Shown in pieces: positions 1 through 10,888 of a DNA stretch of 64,000 nt (its first letter is position 1; every line of letters starts with the position of its first letter). This stretch comes from Lantana camara (Eukaryota > Streptophyta > Magnoliopsida > Lamiales > Verbenaceae). The position numbers and the translations under genes were made by a program. The stretch is from positions 8,629,001 through 8,693,000 of the forward strand of contig CM074865.1 of the NCBI GenBank assembly GCA_037501455.1. The letters are read 5' to 3'. The notes beneath the pieces are model-generated. The model saw only the letters and a list, made by a program, of their open reading frames with translations. It searched no databases and was not told the DNA's origin.

Positions 1-1653
1 TCCTGTCACCTGAAACCCACCCGAACGACGGCGACGGCGGAGCAACGGAGGCGCGCGGCTGTTCACGACGGTGATTGGTTTCCGGTGAAATTTTCCGGCA
101 ACCAACATATTCATTTCGAAGTTCCCAATATGGGTAAGCTAATGCAATTTACGAATTTGAATTTCGTTAAGCGGTTTGAGAGTAATTGCGATTTTAATTT
201 TTCGAGGGTTTAGTGTTTTTCGATTTGAAATTGGAGATAAACGGTGTGGAATTTTCAGAAACCAATTGGACATATATATATTCGGGATTTATTTTTGGGA
301 ATTTTTCAGTGACAGTGGGCGACGGAGCTACAGTGGGGGCTGGATGCACAATGTATATATATATATATATATTTATTTATATTTATTTTTTTATATAATT
401 GAGGGTAAAATAATCATTTTATTGAAAAAAATCTCATTCTTACTCGTAGTCAGCGCGCGTGCGTCTCAAATTCTCGTTTCAGGGTTTTTTACACATTTTG
501 AAAAACAGATGGTTTTTTAAGGTACTTTTTTTTTGTCAGGGTTTTTCTTGCTACTTTCGTGTTACACAGGGAAGCTGGACGACAATATCCCCATTGAATA
601 TATGATCAAAGTTACAAAATCATTCTTAAAGTTTACAAATATAAACAAAAGGATCCTTAAAATTATGAAATTAACAACAAATAAGGGGTATTTTTAGAAT
701 GATATAACGGAATCGTACAGACTTCAGGAATCATAAACCATTCTCAAAAGTTAGGAATTAAAATATAATTTTTCGATTTAAATGAATTTCGTTATAATTA
801 GGCCTAAACGTGGTACAATCAGATATAATTATTTCTTCATATACATATGTATATATAATATAACCAATAATTGCACACGTGCATGTGTAATTACATGAAA
901 TGTTGTTGAACTTGTAAAGGAAAGAACAATTCATAAAACCAAAATTCCCGGATCTTACATAGTCTTTCACAAAAGGACATCTAGGGGGAGTGATAATGTC
1001 CAATTTTAACAAGGCAAAATAGCCTTTATTAAAGAGCCCACTTTTCTTTAGTGAAAAATTTTGACTTAACTTTTTCTATATTAAAAAAGGGAACTAGAAT
1101 TTTTTTTTTTTTTAAATACACACATTCAAACGGAATTCGATAATGAAATAAAAATTAAAATAAAAAATATAAATTATATTAGTGTGATGCTATTGTAATT
1201 TTGTTTAAAGTTTGGGAACAAAAATTTTGAATATATAGGGAGATAATAAATATATAAATATTCCAAAATCTATATATAATAATACAAATTTTTAAAAATT
1301 TAGGAGGGTAGGGTCACTCATATCGGTCCCCCGAGTAGCTCTGTCTCTGTTTATAACAATCGCAATTATAGTTATTTTTTATTTTTTATTTTTTATTTTA
1401 GTAATTTAATTTGTTTCAAATTTAAAAAAAAAAAAATCACTTATTTTTACCGTATAATGTCTTAATCTTATTCAAATGCAATGTGAGAAGGTTATAGTAC
1501 TAGCTTAGTTTACCTAGCTATAAAAAAGAGCAATATCTATTAGCTTCTTTAAGAATTTGAAAGTTAATATGGTCATATGAATTGACATTCGCTTTTGATT
1601 TTCACTTTAATGGTTAGTTTTTGTCCTAAAGTTTGCATTATTTTTCGCCTAAT
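1..1653. other. AT-rich intergenic sequence, no gene seen
   Basis: The first ~110 bases are GC-richer (repeated acgacgg-type triplets) and could be the edge of a gene or repeat outside the window. The rest is AT-rich with stops in every frame. A (TA)n run lies near 354-371, and there are poly(A)/poly(T) runs near 1100 and 1425. No splice-consistent ORF, RNA gene or TE termini could be supported. Confidence 0.6.
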
Positions 1654-1661
1654 GTACGACC

Positions 1662-1825
1662 CTATGATGTATGAATATGGATACGACAATACGGTTATGA
1701 CACGATATGGATTTTTTTTTTTTTTTATTTCTCACGTAATGAGTATCGAACACGATATGCACCACGAGTATCCGATACGACACGATACGATAAAATGATA
1801 CTTTAGAAGTATTCGTCTACCATAA
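1662..1825. mobile_element. Small hAT-like repeat remnant
   Basis: An 8-bp direct repeat GTACGACC (1654-1661 and 1826-1833) flanks a segment starting CTATGATGTATGAATATGG and rich in GATACGACAC-type words. The same words and a similar left end (CTATGTTGCATGGATACG) occur in the element at 57769-58266, which also has an 8-bp flanking repeat. Eight-bp TSDs are typical of hAT elements. There is no coding capacity, and the right terminus is poorly conserved, so this is a tentative call. Confidence 0.4.
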
Positions 1826-1833
1826 GTACGACC

Positions 1834-2199
1834 CTAACCTTGCTTTTTAATAGCATGTTGGCCATGACATTTGGACTGAAATCTTACTTTTATACATTTA
1901 ATTTTCTCCTCGAATTTTAATTGATTAAATTTATAAACGAATTTGTGAAAGATTAGTTTATGTCTATATGACTAATTTGTTTCACTTATTTGACAAGTAT
2001 TTGTATTAGGGAAAAATGAAAAATGGATATGTCAATTTTACCTAATTCTGGGACAAACTTTTTTTATTTTTATGAAATTTTTGACACACTTATCAGAAAA
2101 TCATTGCAATTTTAAGATTTTAATAGCCAAAATTCGTATTAGTAGTAGGAAAACAACGAATAAATGATGAGAGTTTTAAATTACATGACAATATACATA
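1834..2199. other. AT-rich flank of the nested Gypsy element
   Basis: AT-rich sequence with no gene-like ORF. It is the original host DNA left of Gypsy element G and should join directly to 51927 at the pre-insertion site. Confidence 0.6.
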
Positions 2200-2204
2200 G
2201 GTTA
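2200..2204. repeat. Left target-site duplication of G (GGTTA)
   Basis: GGTTA directly precedes the TGATGGGG terminus at 2205, and the same five bases follow the CCCATCA terminus at 51921 (51922-51926). The perfect match shows that both LTRs belong to one insertion 49.7 kb long. Confidence 0.93.
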
Positions 2205-3062
2205 TGATGGGGCCAAAATACGCTCGGCCCTCGTCTTGACATGTGGCGCCACCCACGCCTGACGCGTGGCCTCTCAATCCCCAAAACAGATCTCTTCCGA
2301 GCTCCCTCCGCCCTCGTTTGCCAAGACCACAAGTGACACATGTCATCGTCATCACAGGACACGTATCACTCGTCGCAGCTCACCAACGAGCGCCCGCTAC
2401 GCCATCATGCATATACCCATTTCCCCAGAGGGAATTCATCCCCAAGCGCTCTACTCCTTCGGATGAGCCCCTGCATGTAAACAAACCAAGGGACCAAGAT
2501 CCCCCTAATCGTACGGCCTTGGCATGGATCCCCACCTGGATCCGCGAGCCCATCGGGCTCATGGTTGACACGAGCGCGCTCCCGGCCCTCGTTACCAACC
2601 CAAAATGACTCTCTGACACCCCGTGCACGCCCGCGCACCTGCCACTATTGCCTGCACCATCTTTTTCACCAGCTTCTGCAGGAGATTCCTCCTAGGTTTC
2701 TCCTTATTACGCCACATGTTAGGGCAACATTGGGGTAGGGCCACAAAGGGTAAATTACCAAAGGGTCCCTGACCCTCAAGTATAAATAAGAGTCTTCATC
2801 TCCATCTCAGTAAGCAATCTTCACTTACAAAACTCTGCAATTACTTTGCTTTCTCTTTCAGATCATCATCTGACTTGAGCGTCGGAGAGCCAAACTGGGA
2901 ATCACCCCCAGTTCCCCCAGCTTGGCCATCTGACTTCTCTTTCTGTGGTGTTTGTCCTAGCAGGTTGAGCCCCTAACTTTTCCTGCGAAGCTTACTACGT
3001 TTACCCATATCAAACAAATTCTAAAGTGATCGGAGTTTGACACCTCAGATTTCTACCCATCA
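2205..3062 (+). repeat. 5' LTR of G
   Basis: 858 bp, starting TGATGGGGCC and ending TTTCTACCCATCA. It aligns end to end with 51061-51921, with scattered substitutions and small indels (several percent by eye), so the insertion is not recent. It contains TATAAATA at 2781-2788 followed by a pyrimidine-rich start region. Short ORFs here on both strands are chance frames and recur in the other LTR. Confidence 0.93.
2781..2788 (+). promoter_or_regulatory. TATA box of G 5' LTR
   Basis: TATAAATA preceded by CCCTCAAG and followed by AGAGTCTTCATCTCC. The copy in the 3' LTR is TATAAATA at 51639-51646. It likely drives the genomic RNA, with the start about 30 bp downstream. Confidence 0.7.
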
Positions 3063-3065
3063 TTT

Positions 3066-3084
3066 TTTGCGCCGTCTGTAGGAA
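3066..3084 (+). other. Primer-binding site region of G
   Basis: A few bases after the LTR end lies GCGCCGTCTGTAGGAA, matching the GCGCCGTCTGTGGGAA-type primer site seen in many plant Gypsy elements, with one change. It would prime minus-strand DNA synthesis from a tRNA 3' end. The tRNA is not assigned here. Confidence 0.65.
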
Positions 3085-3134
3085 ATCGCTTCCAACCCTT
3101 TCTTCTTTTTTGCTAGTTAAAAACAAACACCATC

Positions 3135-5120
3135 ATGGTTACCACTAGATCTGGACTTGCGGGAGGTGGCGATGACCATCACCCTGATGGGAATGTTAGT
3201 GTTCCTACCTCCGCCGTCCATTGGAGGGACACCTACCCCCGAAGAGCCAATAGTGCCCTCAACAGGATTCAATCCTAAACAACCCTCCACCGCCACAGCT
3301 AGAGCCTCTGAGCTTCGCGCTTTCCCTAATCCTCTCCAGAACCAGGGGACTAACACCCAAGTCAATCCCGGAGGGTATTCCTATATGATGCCACCCCCAG
3401 GTTACACGCTCACTCCCACCGTCATGGTGCCCACTGTATAGCCGTACCACGCAGGGCAGATCCAGCTACCGATGGTGGTTCCGAAGGAAATTGAAGGGGT
3501 GGAGTTACCCCCCATGACTCCTAAACAACTACATGCCATTTACACTCAGTGTAAGGTCCAGGCGGCCCAAAGTGCATCGAAAAACTTTACTTCCATGTAT
3601 TTTCCTTCTGGGCAGGTCGCTCAGATTGCCCCGCCCTTGGGGGATTGCAGACACATCCGCTCATAGCGGCACAGGCTGTCTTGAGGGCCCAACCACCACC
3701 TCCACTAGCCAAGGAAAAGGGAGTCCCCACAAGAGGTGGTGAGGAACCCCCCCAGGCTGACAAGGGCAAAGAGCCCGTGGAAAGGATCAATATCGACGAT
3801 AAGGCCCATTCCCAAGCTTCAAAGCGAGGTCCCCAGGCCTCCAGACGAGGGAGCAAGGTAAGAGGAGAAGATCCCAACCTTCTCGCAGCTGTGCAAGACC
3901 AGCAGCAAGGGTTGCAGGAGATGGTGGGACAGCTCTCTCGAGCGTGGTCTCAAGTCCCCCATGCTGGGGACGAACGAGCCAATGCCAGAGACGCTCGTCA
4001 CCACGCCCGCCAACAGCAAGTTCCTCGTCACCAGGAATAGGACGAGAACTATGAGAGTTACGATTACCATCTGCTCGCAAGGGGCTTTCCCCTCGTGGAA
4101 GAAGTTCTGATGGCCCAAGCCGGAATGGGCAAGGTCCCCACTTCCATCAACCGCACGATGGGACCACGGATCCAACGGAACACCTGGATCATTTCCTGCA
4201 TTTGATGCATTTGTATGAACACTCTAGCCACTACTGGGCTAAAGTCTTTGTTACATCTCTCGTGGGGATGGCTCAAGAATGGTACAAGTGGCTGCCACCA
4301 CGCTCAATCCACTCATATGCTGAACTCACCAATGCCTTCCTTATTCACTTCAACTCTTTGAAAGCACCTGTCACCGCTCCCACTGCTTTATACAACCTGG
4401 TCCAAGGCGAGAATGAGTCTCTTTGATCTTTTTTCACTTGTTTCAACAAGGAGGTGCTCTTGGTGGAAAGACCCTCAATGGGCTTCCTGATCCACATACT
4501 TTTCAAGTCTTGCAATCACAAGCAGTATGTGAGCAAGAAGTTCGCGGACTCCAATGTGAAGAAGCGACCAGTGTCCCTTGTGGCGATGAGGGAGATCACT
4601 GAGCCATATTTTACGCTCGAAGATATGTATGGATCCAATGCCCCAAGGCATTCCAGACCACACAAAAACGAGCGGGGGCGAGAAGAGCCTCACAAGGAGA
4701 GACACAAATCGCCGTCTCCTTCCCGTAGATTCGAGCGTATTCCCCTAAACAGGCCCAATTCAGAAGTCTATGCTCTTTCAGATAAAAAACTCTTCAAAAC
4801 GCCCCAAAAAATGAAAGAGACCGAGGCTCTAAGGCACTCGAACAAGTATTGCGCCTTCCATAAGCAAAAGGGGCATGGCACAGATGAATGTCGCCAGTTG
4901 GAGGGTAAAATTCAGAGGCTCATTGCTGGAGGGCATCTGAAAGAATTCATGCGAGCTTTGGAGCACTACGACGAGCATTGTAATGAGAGATCAAGGGAAA
5001 GGAGAAGGAGCCCGTCGCGCTCGAGAAGCCCGCGAGGGCGAGGACACCCCGAGAACAGCACTCGTGGCAAGCAAAGGGTGCCAGAGCAGGAGAATGCCCC
5101 CTTCGCGGTCATTAACATGA
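3135..5120 (+). pseudogene. gag: G gag (decayed)
   Basis: The capsid/nucleocapsid precursor of the Gypsy element. The ATG at 3135 opens a frame beginning MVTTRSGL that reaches a stop near 3274, and further stops and frame changes follow. The retrotransposon gag core (roughly 4140-4570) is recognisable from a GMAQEWYKWLPP segment and the following helix-rich stretch, interrupted by stops near 4201 and 4424. Downstream is a basic, Arg/Ser-rich tract and a CxxHx4Hx4C knuckle (CAFHKQKGHGTDEC, 4850-4891), the form typical of Tat-type gag. It lies directly after the primer site, as expected for gag. It cannot give a full product. Domain identity is moderately sure; exact boundaries are not. Confidence 0.8.
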
Positions 5121-5728
5121 TCGCTGGAGGCTCATCCGGAGGAGATTCTAACGCCTCCCGCCGCAGATATATCAGGAGCTATGACCAATGCCCCTCAGCA
5201 CCCAGACAGTTCTATGCTATCAAAAAGACGAGCGCCATCAATTCAAGAGAAAATGATGTAATAGGTTTCTATGGTAAGGACTTGGAACACATTGTAACAC
5301 CTCATGGGGTCGGTGAAACCTCTGACTGCCCCATGGTGGTTAGTTTGGATGCCCATAACTACGTTGTAAAGAGGGTTTTAGTTGATAGTGGAAGCCCCGT
5401 TAATGTTTTGCCCTATACCACGTTCCAGAAAATGAATGTTACCAACATCCTACTCGAGCCCCTCAGAACATCCCTTGATGGCTTTGGAGGCTCTGAGGTT
5501 GTTCCTCGAGGACAGATTCGCTTGGCCACCTCATTTGGTCGCGCCCCACAGCGAAAGACACTCATGGTCACCTATGTGGTGGTGGAAATCGAAATCCCTT
5601 ACAACATCATTATTGGACGTCTAGCCCTTGTTCATTTCAAGGCGATCATTTCCACTTACCATCAGAAAATCAAGTTTCCTACTCCCAACGGGGTTGGAGA
5701 AGTTCTTTGCAACGTCCAAGAGGCCTGA
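5121..5728 (+). pseudogene. G aspartic protease (decayed polyprotein segment)
   Basis: This is the retropepsin-like protease that would cut the Gypsy polyprotein. It shares a frame with the gag knuckle upstream (open 4454-5728). The active-site triad region reads VLVDSGSPVNVLP with D-S-G at about 5383-5391, preceded by hydrophobic strand residues. The second half has the IIIGR motif near 5608-5622 that takes the role of the usual hydrophobic-hydrophobic-G loop. The frame ends in TGA near 5726, upstream of RT, so the polyprotein is broken there. The catalytic Asp itself is intact. Confidence 0.8.
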
Positions 5729-5737
5729 GAGTGCTAT

Positions 5738-6910
5738 ATGTTGTCCCTTAAGAAGCCTAAAGCAAAAAAGGCATTCCAGATTGGGTCCACTAAGAAGTCA
5801 ATGGATTTTTCCAACCTCGACGAAGATGCCCCCGTGCGGAAGAGGGCCAAGCTAAACAAAAAGAAGGACCCTAATGCAGAGAGCAACCCCGTGGGCACCC
5901 CACTCAGGGTGGTCGAGGAATTCTCCTAGCAAAAAGACACTCATAAGGGCGATGATGTGGCTGCTGAGGATAGTTTGATTGGGAAGAAGCGAGCGCTCGA
6001 GCTCCCTCGTCCAGAGGTACGAATTGAGCCCTCGGAGAAGTTTCTGACAATAGAATTGGAACCTGGCAACAAGAATAAAACCACCCAAATAGGATCTAAT
6101 CTCTTTGGGCCCTCGTAAATCATGATGGTCGACTTTTTGAGGGAGAATATTGATGTTTTCGCTTGGAAAGCATCCGATCTCACTGGGATAGATCCGAGTG
6201 TCATAGTCCACAGGCTCAACGTGGACCCCGTCTTTAAGCCAATCAAACAAAAGAAGAGGGATGTACATGGGTTTCGAAAGAAGGTGATTGAGGAGGAAGT
6301 AAACAAGCTCCTCGAGGCCCAATTTATTGAGCCCATACTGTACCTAGAATGGCTTTACAATGTGGTATTAGCACCTAAGAGAGCTAACAAATGGCGCATA
6401 TGCAACGACTTTACTGATCTCAACAAAGCGTGACCCAAGGATCCATACCCTTTACCCCGGATTGATCAGTTGGTGGATTCGACCGCGGGGTGTGAGCTAA
6501 TGAGCATGATGCATGCTTTATAAGGGTATTACCAAATCTTCATGGCCCCTGAGGATCGCCCCAAGACCTCGTTTGTTGTGCACATGGGAGTTTACTGCTT
6601 CTTAGTTATACCTTTCGGGCTCAAGAATGCAGGTGCCACATACCAGAGCCTTATTAATAGGATGTTTGAGAAGGAGATTAGTGGATCAATGGAGGTGTAC
6701 GTGGACAACATGATCATCAAGAGTCAGCATCAATCCTCACACTTGGAAGACTTTAAGCGCACGTTTGGCATCCTAAGCCATTACGGCATGAAGTTAAATC
6801 CCTCTAAGTGCACATTCGGAGTTCAAGGGGGAAAATTTTTGGGCTACATGGTGAGCCAGTGTGGGATTGAGGCTAATCAAGGCCATCTTGGGTATTCCCT
6901 CCCCTCGTAA
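5738..6910 (+). pseudogene. G reverse transcriptase (decayed)
   Basis: RNA-dependent DNA polymerase domain spread over several open pieces (5738-5929, 6122-6433, 6542-6910). Recognisable landmarks are a DVFAWKASDLTGIDP linker, the KWRICNDFTDLNKA block (normally followed by CPKD, here a TGA at about 6431-6433), PFGLKNAGATYQ, and the catalytic box. The box reads YVDN (6698-6709) where active enzymes have YVDD, so a metal-binding Asp is Asn. A TAA near 6520 interrupts the MHAL/GYYQI block. A frame change near 6861-6910 leads into the RNase H part. The enzyme is dead by several independent changes. Confidence 0.88.
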
Positions 6911-7515
6911 CCTCAGAGAAGTGCAAGTGTTAGTAGGGAAGATAATCTCTTTGAACATATTCATCTCTCGCTTGGCGGATAGAAATCTCCCGTTTTTTAA
7001 AATCCTACGCAATGCTCGGAATTTCTCCTGGTCCGAGGAGTGCGAAAAAGCATTACAGGACATGAAAGCCTACCTCCCGAGCGCCCCGCTCTTAACAAAG
7101 CCAATGGTAGGTGAGCTCTTGTTCGTATATCTATCTGTTTTGGCTGAGGCCACGAGCGCGGTATTGTTGGCCATACGCGAGCGTAAATATCTACCTGTCT
7201 ATTACTTGAGTAAGAGATTACAGGGCGCTGAAAAGAAATATCTGAAAATTGAAAAATTCGCATTTGCCCTCATCAATGCATCACGAAGGCTAAGACCCTA
7301 TTTTCAAGCGCATTCTATCACGGTTCTCACGGACCAACCGCTGAGACAGATCCTGTCTAAGCCGGACGCTTCGGGGAGATTGATAAATTGGGCTATCGAG
7401 TTGAGCCAATTTGACATAAATTTCGAGCCCAGAACGGCTATACAAGCGCAACCGGTTGCAGACTTATTGGTTGAGCGTTTCGGGTTGGAGCCTACTATTC
7501 CAGGAGATAATGGCC
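6861..7515 (+). pseudogene. G connection/first RNase H domain
   Basis: Open from 6861 to 7598 in a frame different from the end of RT. It starts with the thumb/connection segment (IPSPRNLREVQ, FSWSEECEKALQ) and continues into the Ty3-type RNase H (LPVYYLSKRL, AEKKYLKIEK, LTDQPLRQIL, WAIELSQFDI). It degrades the RNA strand during reverse transcription. The order after RT and before a second RNase H matches Tat-type elements. This stretch is the longest intact pol piece of G. Confidence 0.82.
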
Positions 7516-8030
7516 TATGGGTCCTACACACATATGGTTCCTCGACCTCTCAAGGGGGAGGCGCAAGGGTGACCCTTAGGGACCCCAACGGAATTTAGAT
7601 AGACTTTGCAATCAGACTGGACTTCCAGGTCACAAACAATGAGGCAGAGTATGAAACTCTTGTTCAAGGGTTGAAAATTGCTTTGCAAAATGGAGCATCC
7701 AGGGTCACGGCCTATGTGGATTCACAACTGATTGCAAGTCAAATTGAATGAACTTATGAGGCTCGAGAAACCACCATGGTACAGTACTTGGAGAAAGCGA
7801 AGGAAGTCATCAGAAATTTCAAAGAGTTTCATCTCCTACAGGTCCCACGAGCGGAAAATGAACGAGCCGATGCACTCTCCAAGTTTGCTTCCGCCCTCGA
7901 AGGGTCCTGTGAACGTTCTGTTACGTTCCTGAGGACGGAGGAACCTTTGATCGGAGAGAAAGCCCCCAGTCGAGCGATGGCTATGATTGATCATGCTGGG
8001 AGGCGGGCCCAGAACAGTAGCAGTCCGGGA
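7516..8030 (+). pseudogene. G second, archaeal-type RNase H (decayed)
   Basis: A second RNase H follows the first: GSSTSQGGGARVTL, NNEAEYETLVQGLKIAL, YVDSQLIASQI, and RAENERADALSKFAS. Acidic residues of NNEAEYE, the DSQ Asp and the final ADALS Asp are present, but the first catalytic Asp (expected just before GSS) is Tyr at about 7533. Stops occur near 7598 and 7749. Two RNase H domains in tandem are a documented feature of the Tat lineage. The gene is cut at 8034 by solo LTR D and should continue at 10192. Confidence 0.78.
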
Positions 8031-8033
8031 CCA

Positions 8034-10191
8034 TGTTTTAAAATTTTTATTATAATACAAGTATTAAAATATTTCTAAAACATTTTAACACAAAACGGAA
8101 GACTAGCCGGATCTACTCAAGTATATACATGCAATTGATAATAAATTTTAAATCATTTAAGCAGATAAATATCTAACATGCAATTAACACTTAAGAGCAT
8201 ATAATTTATCATGTTTAAAATAATATAACTGAAAAATATTACCGTACTGCAAACATGGCTATCTAACGGTATTTTTTCAGCTCCTTTCCCTTTTCGTGAG
8301 ACCGGCAGAGCTTCCCCGCAATATCCCCGGAGCAACCCTCGGAGTGTGGGCTCCACGAGTATTTCCCTAAATACTCGAGAAAATATTTTCTAGAAAAATT
8401 CATTTTCTAGACTAGAAAATTTCCTAATTTTCTAATAATTAAGTGGATTATATATTAATTATATAACCACCTAATTATATATTAATTAATCCCTTAATCA
8501 AGGATTAACTAAATGGAGAGAAGAAAGCTCTCCATCAACTGAAAAAAGCTGGGAAAAATTGATATGAAATGCATCAAATGCATTGCCTATTTATAGGGAT
8601 GAAATGGAGACAAAATGGTCATTTTAGGCATAAAATTGAGGGGTATTTTCGTCATTTGTACAACCGCGTACAAACCGCGTACCGGCCGGCCAATCCGAAT
8701 ACACCACGTCGTAGCTCTCTCCGCCGTGAATCACGCGCCACCACATGGCGTCACGCACCGCCATGAGCCGTCGGAAGGTGGCCAAGTAGTTGGCGCGTGT
8801 TATTACACGCACACCCCACCAGATTTTGACACATGGCCGGGTCGGTCCGGACCGGACCCGGTCTGGCCGACCCTATTCGCGACCTTACCCTTTTGACCCG
8901 GCTTTGACCCAACCCGATAGCACGTTGACCCGCCCGGTCAACAATCAATCCGGGCCATCACTCGTGCTGAGGTGGCGCGATCTACGTAATCCACTTGGCG
9001 CGCCATGCAGCGCCCTGTCAGTGCCAACTGGGGCCCATCCCGCTGACGTGGCGTGCCACGTCAGCGCCTGCCACGTCATTTTTGATTTTTTTTTTCAATA
9101 AAAATTTTATTTTCTCCAAAATAAAATTTCGGACATTTCCAACTCTTTGGAACTTCAATTTATTTTCTTAAAATAAATTCCTTGGCTATTTTCAAACACT
9201 TTGAAAATTCATTTCTCTTTCTCCTTTTAATATTTTCTCTTCGGGTTTTCAATTGGGGCTTGTAGGGGGACCTGCAGGACTAATTAATTTTAGCTCCAAA
9301 CGGGTTAATATATTATCATCCCATGATAATAATTAATTACCGTTTAACAATATTTAATTCCACTAAATAAATATTGTTGCACTCTAAAATTAATTAAATT
9401 ATTCACGAATTTCTCGATCTAGAATAATTTCGCATTTTACTCCTCTGTGTAGATATCCATGAAAAAAAAATTACAACTACTATCATTTATTTTTCATCTC
9501 TATTTTGAAATTGATTGATTCGCTTTAAGTTCAAATTCTCTGTATGTGAAACACATTCAACATACAACTTCGGTGACGTATCACGCGAAGTGCTTTGGCT
9601 AAAGTCTTAATTCGAACTTTTGCAAATCTATTTCAGGGATATCTTTTACCTTCCAGCAAGGCCACAGATTCCTCGATCAATATAACTCTTTAGCACATTT
9701 CATGTTGTCACCGAATCATACAAAGTATTTTGGCCGTCCGTTACCGAAACCTCACTTCGAGTATATTTTAGTGACTAACATTATATGCCTAAAGCCGAAA
9801 CATTATCAGGATTAAGAGTACAATGCTTCCTGAGATTTTATTCATTTTAGATAGCAGTATAAAATGAATAATCTCAGTGGTCCAGTTCGATGTTTCCAAT
9901 CCTATTGAAAATCATCAACGTGTTATAATTGGAATCACCATTCCCTATGACAAAAGACTAATCATCTAATATAACCACGTTATAGTCTGGATAAGAACAT
10001 ATTCTTATCTTGCCGACTAGAACTTTAATGACACGTGATTTCGGTATTCAAAGTCTTTTCCTATGAAACACATTTCATATAAGAATACCATCACACGTCA
10101 TTAATTATTAATATGTGAAATACTCATAACTTGCTGTAAATTCAGTTTAATTAATTCAATAAATTGAATTTTCAGGGCACTATTCCCAACA
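8034..10191 (-). mobile_element. Solo LTR D (Copia-like), reverse orientation
   Basis: On the minus strand it starts TGTTGGGAATAGTGCCCTGAAA, a common Copia LTR opening, and ends TTTTAAAACA. No internal domain is present. A minus-strand TATAAATA lies at 8588-8595. It splits the Gypsy polyprotein between the second RNase H and the integrase N-terminus. The flanking 5-mers are GACCA and GATCC, only 3 of 5 identical, so the TSD is eroded or the ends are a little off. A GC-rich block with several ACGTGG/CCACGT words lies at about 8660-9080. Confidence 0.75.
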
Positions 10192-10888
10192 GATCCCACT
10201 GAGCCATGTTAGCTCGATGACATCATCAGATTCCCTAGGGATGGTACTTGCCCCACCGACAAGGTAGAGGCACGGAAAATTAGGAATAAGACCCCTCGTT
10301 TCTCTCTAGACAACGAGGGTAGACTCTTCAAGAAGTCCTTCCAGGGCCCGCCAATGAAATACTTGAGGCCCTCGCAGGCCACAGAGGGAGCTGTGGAAAT
10401 CACTCTAGAGGGCGCATTCTTGCCTAAAAGATATTGAGAAGTGGATTCTTCTGGCCCACAATCCTTCAAGATGCCATTGAGTTCTCTAAGAAGTGTCCTA
10501 AGTGCCAATTTCACTCCAACGTTCCTCAATTGCCAGCTGCTCAGACGATCCCCATAGATGTGTCATGGCCCTTTGACCAATGGGGTATCGATATTGTAGG
10601 CCCCTTACCCATGGCGGTTGGGCAAAAGAAATTCGTAATTTTGGCTGTCGATTACTTCACTAAGTGGGCCGAGGCGGAAGCTGTAGCAAAAATCACTTTC
10701 AGAGTAGCAAGGGACTTCATATGGAAAAACATCATTTGCAGATACGGTAACCCGAGGGTACTCATTTCAGATAATGGGTCCCAATTCATAGCGGCAGACA
10801 CAAGAGAATGGTGCTCAAAGTTAGGCATTGAGCAGCGCTTCACTTTTGTGGGCCATCCTCAGGCTAACGGTCAAGCTGAAGTCACCAA
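10192..10888 (+). pseudogene. G integrase, N-terminal and catalytic part
   Basis: Integrase joins the cDNA into host DNA. The piece begins with a pre-integrase linker (LDDIIRF, DGTCPTDK, with one internal stop), then after a frame change the zinc-binding end (KKCPKCQFH, 10487-10513). The catalytic core has Asp in GIDIVGPLP (10590-10592), Asp in SDNGSQF (10770-10772) and Glu in NGQAEVTN (10878-10880). The last two are 35 residues apart, the normal D35E spacing. The core is therefore intact at the catalytic residues, but is cut just after the Glu by a solo LTR. Confidence 0.88.

Noticed and set aside
1..520. Protein-coding ORFs at 176-520 and 213-398
   Set aside because: They are AT-rich, contain a (TA)n run read as Tyr-Ile repeats, and show no domain or splice context.
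2243..2638. Short ORFs on both strands, repeated at 51099-51611
   Set aside because: They lie entirely within the two LTRs of G and are chance frames of GC-richer LTR sequence.
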